A DNA stretch of 25,166 nucleotides, taken from positions 1 through 25,166 of IMG/VR virus record IMGVR_UViG_3300020204_000344. One strand, written 5' to 3'. Below are positions 6,644-14,600 of this stretch, in pieces (position 1 is the stretch's first letter; every line of letters begins with the position of its first letter). Both the position numbers and the translations under genes were made by a program. The stretch is from a virus. The notes beneath the pieces are model-generated. The model saw only the letters and a list, made by a program, of their open reading frames with translations, was not told the DNA's origin and did not search any database.

Positions 6644-7021
6644 TCAATCAATAATTGCTTCATATGAACAAGTAACATCTAAGTCATTAGCTGCAGATGC
6701 TGTAGCTGTAATAGATGCATTTTCTGGCAAATAAATTGAAGATGCTTTATCCAAAATAACAAGAGTTGACTTAGCAGAAACATCAATTGCAAATGCTAAT
6801 CTAGTTGCAGTGCCAGCACCAGAAGCAGAATCGTGCAAATTAAGAGTAATATTTGCAGTTGCGGCACCATCATCATTTGCAACAATGATTGAGTTTATTT
6901 TATAAACATATTGACTATTAGCAGGATTACTAACAATCACATTAGCAGAAGTATTGGCAAGACTTATTGAAGTCGTGATCCCAGTAATGGTTGTTACACC
7001 TACAATATTTGGAGCTACCAT
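6644..7021 (-). CDS. Small virion structural protein (125 aa)
   Basis: The sequence is threonine-, alanine- and beta-strand-rich (VGVTTITGITTSISLANTSA), with alternating hydrophobic residues and almost no charged ones, as in single-domain phage beta-sandwich proteins. The middle (YVYKINSIIVANDDGAATANITLNL) and the end (YLPENASITATASAANDLDVTCSYEAI) fit the small virion proteins found in cyanophage fibre clusters, where the end resembles a receptor- or fibre-binding sandwich. A late-promoter-like CATAAATA lies upstream. No named family can be given. Confidence 0.7.
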   Translation of the reverse strand: MVAPNIVGVTTITGITTSISLANTSANVIVSNPANSQYVYKINSIIVANDDGAATANITLNLHDSASGAGTATRLAFAIDVSAKSTLVILDKASSIYLPENASITATASAANDLDVTCSYEAIID

Positions 7022-7056
7022 GATTTTTTCTGAATAACTAATTTGTTAACTAAGTT

Positions 7057-7064
7057 TATTTATG
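7057..7064 (-). promoter_or_regulatory. Late-promoter-like CATAAATA
   Basis: In the 47-base gap between the 96-aa and 125-aa genes the minus strand reads CATAAATA, fitting the NATAAATA form, about 36 bases upstream of the ATG at 7021. It would start a transcript covering the 125-aa protein, the chaperone-like protein and the adhesin. Confidence 0.45.
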
Positions 7065-7068
7065 TACT

Positions 7069-7359
7069 TTATGATCTTAAAGGGGGATCGGAAAGAAGAT
7101 ATTTTAGTGCTACAACTTTACTCAATGTAGTTGTAGCATCAATTCCTGTTAATCCAGAAGCATCACCAAAATAAGACGAAGAATAAAGAGTATTAGAAAT
7201 AGAAGTATCTACATTTATAGTTTGGATCGTTGAAATTCCAGAAACATTAAGATTCCCATAATTATTAATTATATTTTGCCCAATATTAATTCCTTCTGGA
7301 AAAGATGGAGGAGATTCTCCATTAGAACCAACTATAGAGTCTACTTTAATATCGATCAT
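7069..7359 (-). CDS. Small tail-fibre-like paralogue 3 (96 aa)
   Basis: This is one of three adjacent related proteins. It starts IDIKVDSIVGSNGESPPSFPEG, has a central NVSGISTIQTINVDTSI and then SYFGDASGLTGIDA, and ends SKVVALKYLLSDPPLRS. The DASGLTGI element equals the GDGSGLTGL turn of its neighbours and of many phage fibre proteins. The start overlaps the preceding stop in ATGA. It is probably a small virion or fibre-associated protein. It is the most diverged copy, with NIGQNIINNYGNLNV where the others have PPxGTLxVNG. Confidence 0.7.
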   Translation of the reverse strand: MIDIKVDSIVGSNGESPPSFPEGINIGQNIINNYGNLNVSGISTIQTINVDTSISNTLYSSSYFGDASGLTGIDATTTLSKVVALKYLLSDPPLRS

Positions 7360-7646
7360 GATCTAAATGGCAAAGGATCTATAATCATTTTAAGTGCGAC
7401 AACTTTACTTTGATTTACTGTAGGTAATCCAGTCAATCCAGATCCATCTCCAACAAATGATGTTGCAGTGATAGTTTGGGATAAAACAGTATCTGCTTGA
7501 ATAGATTGAAGTGTTGAAACACCGACAGTGTTTATACTTCCATTTACAGTTAAAGTTCCACCAGGTGGTATAACGGCGCTATATGGAAATATTGGAGCTC
7601 CTGTATCAAATCTATTTACAATTGAATTTACTTTAATTCTTGACAT
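7356..7646 (-). CDS. Small tail-fibre-like paralogue 2 (96 aa)
   Basis: The middle of the three paralogues. It opens SRIKVNSIVNRFDTGAPIFP, shares PYSAVIPPGGTLTVNG with the next gene to the right, then has VGVSTLQSIQADTVLSQTI, SFVGDGSGLTGLP and the closing SKVVALKMIIDPLPFRS. The common ending SKVVALK-(x)-DP-P-RS joins it to paralogue 3, and the PYSAVIPP block joins it to paralogue 1. No clear ribosome-binding site is seen; the start lies nine bases after the previous stop. Likely a virion protein of the fibre cluster. Confidence 0.72.
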   Translation of the reverse strand: MSRIKVNSIVNRFDTGAPIFPYSAVIPPGGTLTVNGSINTVGVSTLQSIQADTVLSQTITATSFVGDGSGLTGLPTVNQSKVVALKMIIDPLPFRS

Positions 7647-7655
7647 AATTTTTTT

Positions 7656-7934
7656 TTAAAATATTAAAGATAAACCAACTACTTTTGAATCATTAACTAT
7701 TGGCAATCCTGTTAATCCAGAACCATCTCCTACAAATGCTGTAGCAACAATAGATTGAGAAACAACAGAATCTACTCTTAAATCTGCCATTGTAGAAACT
7801 CCGACAACATTTATATTTCCATTAACATTAAGAGTTCCTTCTGGAGGTATAACAGCACTGTATGGAAGTTCTGGAGAAGAAATTCCATATACATCAACAA
7901 TACTATCTACTTTAAGTTGTGATTTTTCTATCAT
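7656..7934 (-). CDS. Small tail-fibre-like paralogue 1 (92 aa)
   Basis: This copy reads KSQLKVDSIVDVYGISSPEL, then PYSAVIPPEGTLNVNG, VVGVSTMADLRVDSVVSQSI, AFVGDGSGLTGLP and SKVVGLSLIF. It ends earlier than its neighbours and lacks the DPxPxRS tail. The start lies four bases after the upstream stop with an A-run and no good ribosome-binding site, so coupling is likely. Its similarity to paralogue 2 along the whole length points to duplication of one small structural gene. Confidence 0.72.
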   Translation of the reverse strand: MIEKSQLKVDSIVDVYGISSPELPYSAVIPPEGTLNVNGNINVVGVSTMADLRVDSVVSQSIVATAFVGDGSGLTGLPIVNDSKVVGLSLIF

Positions 7935-7938
7935 TTTT

Positions 7939-8241
7939 TTAAGTTATTAATGTTAGAGCAATTGCCTTTCCATTCGGAAGTCCAGGAATATTAGTTAATC
8001 CTATAGCACCTGCAACACCAGTAAATGTAGTTGCTGTACAAACTCCAGTAATATTAATAGTTTGTGTATTTAATGTTGGAGCAGTCAAAATACCAGTAGG
8101 AGAACTAATACCAATTCCGAGACGAGTTGTGCTTTGTGTGGTAGTCTCAAAAGATACATTTTCTGGAAAAGTGACTCCTTTAGTAAATTCTACAGGACCA
8201 TCTTCAAGACTTGTTATTTTATTAACTCTAAGTGTTGACAT
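7939..8241 (-). CDS. Small virion/fibre-like protein (100 aa)
   Basis: A GGAGA site six bases before the ATG supports the start. The protein begins STLRVNKITSLEDGPVEFTKG, contains RLGIGISSPTG and the fibre-type segment QTINITGVCTATTFTGVAGA, and closes NGKAIALTLIT, which echoes the SKVVALK end of the three genes downstream. It may therefore be a more distant member of the same group. The INITGVCTATTF element is the 'l.VtGVsTATsF' strand repeat seen in marine phage tail fibres, including the 2610-aa protein here. Confidence 0.7.
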   Translation of the reverse strand: MSTLRVNKITSLEDGPVEFTKGVTFPENVSFETTTQSTTRLGIGISSPTGILTAPTLNTQTINITGVCTATTFTGVAGAIGLTNIPGLPNGKAIALTLIT

Positions 8242-8253
8242 AAATTTTCTCCA

Positions 8254-8646
8254 TTAAATTACAATGTAAGAAACACCAGCGCCAATCGTGACTGTTGCTC
8301 CAACAGAAACACTTATTGGACCAGCCATAGCATAATTAGTTCCTTCTTGATAATAAGAAGGCATAAACAATTCATCAATAATTGCATGATTGTTTGCAAA
8401 ACCTCTACAAGTTGCAATCGTATTTGTAGAAATACCGCCCTGGATAAAAATATCCATCTGATTTAAGGCTGCATTATAATTAAAGGTGTTACCTGCTCCG
8501 ATAAAATTGAGCATGGTAACACCTAATCCAATAATATTACTTTCATATTCAGTTGTAGATTTTATACCAACACCTAAACCTGTGTTAATATTGACCAAAT
8601 TTCTCTGGTCATCAATAACAGTAACTCCTCCAATTTTTATTGCCAT
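8254..8646 (-). CDS. Small virion structural protein (130 aa)
   Basis: The start MAIKIGGVTVIDDQRNLVNI is typical of short cyanophage fibre proteins; GGAGA lies upstream at workable spacing. The rest is glycine- and beta-rich (GLGVGIKSTTEYES, GAGNTFNYNAALNQMDIFI), ending in hydrophobic strands (VSVGATVTIGAGVSYIVI). It immediately follows the giant fibre gene behind a late-promoter-like GATAAATA. Exact role unknown; probably a fibre-associated component. Confidence 0.7.
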   Translation of the reverse strand: MAIKIGGVTVIDDQRNLVNINTGLGVGIKSTTEYESNIIGLGVTMLNFIGAGNTFNYNAALNQMDIFIQGGISTNTIATCRGFANNHAIIDELFMPSYYQEGTNYAMAGPISVSVGATVTIGAGVSYIVI

Positions 8647-8676
8647 CTTCGTGTCTCCACTCGGCTTAGCTTCATA

Positions 8677-11600
8677 TTATTTATCAAGTTTTGCTTTTAG
8701 TTCATTAACTTCTTTTTGAAGTTCTTTAACTGCTTCAATCAGAATACCAACTAATCCATTATAGTTAACAGACTTAGTTTCACCTTGACCAATGAGTTCA
8801 GGAAGAACTTTTTCGACTTCTTGAGCAATGACACCCATAGAAGGTCTCTTTGTTTCTTTCCAATCAAATCTTACACCCTCAATTTCAGTAATGAGATCTA
8901 GAGAGTTTTCAATTAGTCTTATATTGGTCTTGAGATTAGCATCAGATGTTGCATTAAAGTCAGTGGCAGTTGCAACTCCCGTAACAGTTAATCCAGCATT
9001 AAACTCAACATGACCTGTGAATGTAGGAGTATTTGTAAGATTATATGCTGATCCATTTCCAATTAGAATTGAACCTACCTGAGGAACTCCATTTAATCCA
9101 GTACCACCTCTGGTAATTTGAACAACACCAGTGTGATTATTTGCACTGAGATAATATGCACCAGATTGTCCACCAAGAGTGGAAGCATCGACATCACCTG
9201 TATTAGAGTTTCTAATTCCAACAGCACCATTTGAGCCAATTTCAAATGTCGATGACTTAAATCTCGCAATACCTAAAGTTGAATAGAGATCAAGGGAAGA
9301 TTCAACTCTATTTGGTTCAATGATTATATCTCCATAATGAGTATTAACTCCAACACCACCCGGTGCAAGATCTTGAGATGTTGATTGAATTTGTAATGGT
9401 GTTGTTGTTCCAATACCAACAGATGTTGCAACTTTTTTGAATGAAGAATCACCTGCAAGGAAAGTGAAATCTGTTGCAGAACCAGATCCAAGTCTTGTTG
9501 GTGAAACTATACCGGTTACAATATTTGCAGCATCAATGTCCTGCTTAGCAAGCAATGACCAGTTGCTTTCAATTGATGATGAAGTATTAACCGTGGCACT
9601 ATACTGGACATTTTGCTTAGTAAATGTGAGTGTAGTTGCAGAACCAACTGTTGTAATTCCAACAGCGTTCAGAGTAAATCCATTAACAGATGCAGTTGAC
9701 TCAGCACGAGTTCCATGCAGTGTAAATGAATTTGTAGTTGCAGAACCAACATAGTAGAATGATCCAACACTAAGACCAGTTGGAGCACTACCAGTCAGTT
9801 TTACAGGATCACCAGTTACAAATCCATGATCTTCAAAAATAATTGTATTTTTATCTGTATTGATTGGTGTTCTGGTTAAAGAATGAGTTCCAGTTCCACT
9901 AGAAAGAAGAGTTACGATAGAAGACAATCCATAAGTTGGATGGAGTTCAATAGAACTAACTCCAACTTTCTTAATATAATATGTTTGGCCATCGGTTAAC
10001 CCACCTATACCATTTCCACCTTCTGAAGAATAAACAACAGGATCTCCATTATCAAGGTTTGTATTATCAACAATTATCCTATATGTCGTAAAGTCAACAC
10101 TACCACCCGTCAAATAGTTGGTTGGAGAGAATGTAACTGCTAGTCCAGCATTATTTACGGTCGTTTGTATTCCAATTGCATCTCCATCAGAAACAAAATC
10201 TGGTAATGCAGCTGTTCCTGGGAATTTGGCACTGTTAGTCAAAGACATGTACAATCTAGTTTGTACATCGTCTATTTTAATCGTAAAGTTTGATCCATTA
10301 GATCTTCCACCAATTCTACTTGGATCATTAATTGTTAAAATATCATCAGATTGATAATACCTACCACCAGTTTCAATGCCAACTGCTGTCACATTTCCGC
10401 CGGCACTAATTGTAACTGTTGCAAGAATATCAGTACCAATACCAGTAACTGTGTCAAGTAAGATGGATGTATAAATTCCGGGGTTAGTATATCCAGAACC
10501 ACCAGAAAGGGTCTTGAGACTTAATGCGACACCCTTTACAAGACCGGTTGTTCCATATCCAACATAAGTTGGAGCAGTAACAATACCAATTGCAGTTCCA
10601 GCAGATAGAGCACTAATTACTTCATCTCCATTTTGGAAATTATAATTTCTTGTATCTGTATCGAGAATTAAGAACTCACTCAATGTATCATTTACAAGTA
10701 CAAATGAATTTTCTGGTTCAACAACAGTATCACCTTGCTTAATATTTGCTGCTGGAATTCTGTTTACAAGAGTTGTTTTTGCACCGTTTACATTTGTAGT
10801 AATAAAGTTAACAACTTTTGGTGGAATAAGGTCTGGGTTAATTTGACCATTACTGTTCAATTGAACAACAGAATTTGGAATTGCACTTGTAGAAACAGTC
10901 TTATCGATAAAGTCGCCAAGTCTGTTATTCAAGAAAGATCTTACTGCCAATTGAGTAGAAACTCTCCTATTAAGAGGCCCTCCAATTTCTCCTTCACCTA
11001 AGTTCTGATCTGTTGAGAACTCTTCAACAACAACACCACCAGAAAGACTCAATCTAAGAGAATCTAACTGGCCAATAGTAACTTTATTATTGAAGATGAT
11101 ATTACCAGTTCTGTTGAAAGCAGTAATAAAATCTCCGATCTTAAAGTCTCCAAGTTCGTTAGTACCTGAGGCATAAACACGACCACCTAACTCGGAAACT
11201 TGTTCTTTAGCATAATCCGTTTTACCACCATTTTGAGGAAGTGCATTATAATCAATTCCAGAACCAGCATATTCCCAAGTGTGAGAAGATGAGTTAATAA
11301 TAGATGGACGATGGAAGTGTATATAATAGTTCTCAGGTAAAGTGCTAATACCAATAATTACATTTCCTGGTTGAGTAGAATCAACTTTAAATTCTGATGT
11401 CCAATAATCAGATCTACTCTGAACTGCGGTTAGTCCAACAGAAACGGGTGATGGACTGTGATCAACAATTGGATTTCCTGTAGTAGAGAAGAATCTTCTA
11501 GATCCAGCAACAGATTCGACAGAAACAATAAGTTCTCTAGTAGATGAACTATATGTCAAAGCAATACCAGTTGCAGTTCCCGTAGGAAGTGTCTGAGTAA

Positions 11601-14600
11601 TTTGTCTACCTGAAACAAATACTAATGGATTAGCAGTAGAACCAAGACTAATTGTTTGATATGAGTTGTGTTTATCAATAACTTCATTTACAATAAACTC
11701 TTGATTATTTCCAACAAAAGTATTAATACCAACAAATGTTGAACCTAGCGCCACAAGAGTTTCTAGTCCTTCATCTTCATAGAGTCTAAATGATGATGCA
11801 TTAATATAACCAATATAGTAGACGTTTCCACTTATAAGACCATTAATTTGAATTGGTGGATCTACACTTTCATCCCCATAGTAAACCACAGACTCTTCAT
11901 TTTGGAAAGGATGTCCAGGAATAATAAAGATATCATTTACATCATCAACAGCAACACCAGTAAATTCCTGAGTCGTTACAAGTGGTTTAAAGAGTGATGT
12001 TTTATCTTCTAAGTTGCTGTTAAGGAACTTAAGAATAAAGAGTTCTTGATCTGCTCTACCTAAACCAACTGCTTTCAGCGTCTGAAGTCCACCACTAACA
12101 CCAGTAGCCGTGATACGACCACGGTCAAACCCGAACGAATTTCTACTATAACCAGTAGATCTTAAAGCATAAAGACCAAAGTTAGTTGCGGAGTTGGTAA
12201 TTGAGAGGTAACCACCAGACTGAGTTAATGATCCATAACGGCAGAAAATTTGGAAGCAAGAAACAACCTGTGCATAACCGTCATTAATTGTTCTCCAACC
12301 AACACCACCAAATGAAATCATGGTGAATGTTGCCGCAACCATTGACTTACCAAACTCTGGTTGGTCGCCAACGGGTGGTTTTTCGCCTAATTCTGGAATA
12401 ACAGCCTTGTTTGGTGAAAGAACTTTATCACCATCAACAAGAATACCATTACCACCAAGAGAAGAAATAATAGAACAGTTTTGAATATACGGAGACTTAT
12501 TAATTACGGGTTTTGAAAGTCTCGCAGTGCCGTCCTGAACATAATAATGAGCCCAACCATTTGTATGAGGTTCTGTCTTAATCTCAAAAGTATAGTCATT
12601 GATAACTTTACGAACTGGAAAATCCTTTTGTCCACTAGAAAGTTTCTCTGGATATCTCCAAACTTCTTGAACAATTGGAACTCTACGAACAGTACCACCA
12701 CCAAGATAAGTATGAGGTATAGTTGAAATGCCTGCATTATAAACAAAAGTAGTGCTGTCGGGAACTGAAGTGACTACAAAAGTATAACCATCATTTGATG
12801 CACTAGTTACCGTACCATCAGGGAAGAAGTCTGTAGTAATACCGGATCCACCTGGGCAGGTAAATTGAAGCATGGATGGTGCAATTCTATCACCAACTTT
12901 GAAACCGTGTGCTGATGCTGTTACTGCAGTAGAAATACCAGTAGTATTTGTATAAGCAAAAGTACTAATTGCAACTGTTGGCCAACCCTCGTAAATGTGA
13001 GGAATTGTTGAAACACCAGCATTAAAAGTTACTGTTTTTGCTGCAGTATTGATGCCAGTAATAGTGAATACTCTTCCATATTGACTTGTTCCATCTGGGA
13101 AGATAGTTGTTGTTACACCTGCGTGCTCTGCTCCACATGAGAATGGAAGATTTGCAAGGAACAATTCATCATCAATCTTATATCCCTGATTTCCCGTTTC
13201 TCCAAATAAAGCACTACTAAAGAAAGTAATTGTAGATACGCCAGTTGTGTGATCATATGCAAAGGTATTAATACCAACTTCATCATACCCACAAGTAAAT
13301 GCCAAACCAGCAAGACGAACTGTTAGATTTCTATAAAGTTCATGCTCTTGTTGGGTAGTAACCGTTGCAATCCCAGTAATGTGATTATACTTAAAGTCAG
13401 TAACAGTTAGTATTCCAGGGCAAGCATATCCAGTCCTGTCCACATTTGAATTAAATGGATCATCAAATGCAACAGAATATTCAAAGGTATGTTGTGGAAC
13501 TTGAGTCGATGGGTCAACATAATCATTAAATGTCATTCCTGTGATATAACAGGCACTTCTTAGTTTAAATAAATCCTTACCAGCATTTAGAGGTCTAACA
13601 ACAATATTTCTAAGAGAGTCACCAATAATAGAAACATCATCATAAACAATGATTGGGTTATCTTCAATATATTCTCCAGTCTCAACATAAATGGTTACTC
13701 TTTGCCCAATCTTAGAAGCTAATTGAGTTGCTTTTTTGAGAGTTCTGACTGGCAAAATACTGCCGTCGTTCTCATCATCACCATTTGCCTGAGAAACTCT
13801 AATCACATAATCAGAACCACCAGCACCTCCAGTTTTGAAGGATAGATTACCAAATCCATCAGTCGTTACAACTTGACCTGGTAAGCCATCTGCAGTTGGA
13901 AATGAAAGTCCTGCACCAATAACTCTACCAGCAGTAACGATTCCAGAAACATTTAGATGATCAATATCAACAGTACCAGCACCCGAAATAATTAAGTTTT
14001 GGAAACTACCGATTCCAGAAGAAACCTTGTTATTTGTTCCATCCAAAACAACATTTGAACCAACTATAAGTGTTTCTGTAACTCTTTCATTACCAGTAAC
14101 AAGAAGTTCGGTATTACCAACTCCAAGACGAACACTCTTGAATGCATTTGTGCCAGCAACATGAACATCATTTTCGAAGGTAGATATTCCAGTTGCTCTT
14201 AAGTGATTAACTCTTGATGTATTTGTATGAAGTGTTACATTGTTGCCAATATTAAGAGTATTTGTATCTCCATTGATGGTAACTGTTCCAGAACCAACTG
14301 TCAATACTCCAACAATTTTAGCATCACCTTCAACAATTATATCGTCTTGAACTCGAATATCGTTAAAAGTAGATCCACTAGAAACATTAACTGTGTTAAA
14401 CTGAGCATGATCTGTTACATTTAAGTCATTAGATGTAGTAATTCCAAGTACATTTACATAATCTAATTTAAGGTTACTTCCTTCGGAATCATATCGAACA
14501 ATATCTAATATTGATTCATTAGAAATGAAAGATGCATTGGCATCTGATATATCGATGATAATTGAATCACGAACATTATACAGTGTACTAAACCCAACAA

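Noticed and set aside
12504-13313. Minus-strand alternative frames within the giant fibre (80 and 66 codons)
   Set aside because: They lie wholly inside the 2610-aa frame, lack ribosome-binding sites and have unnatural composition.
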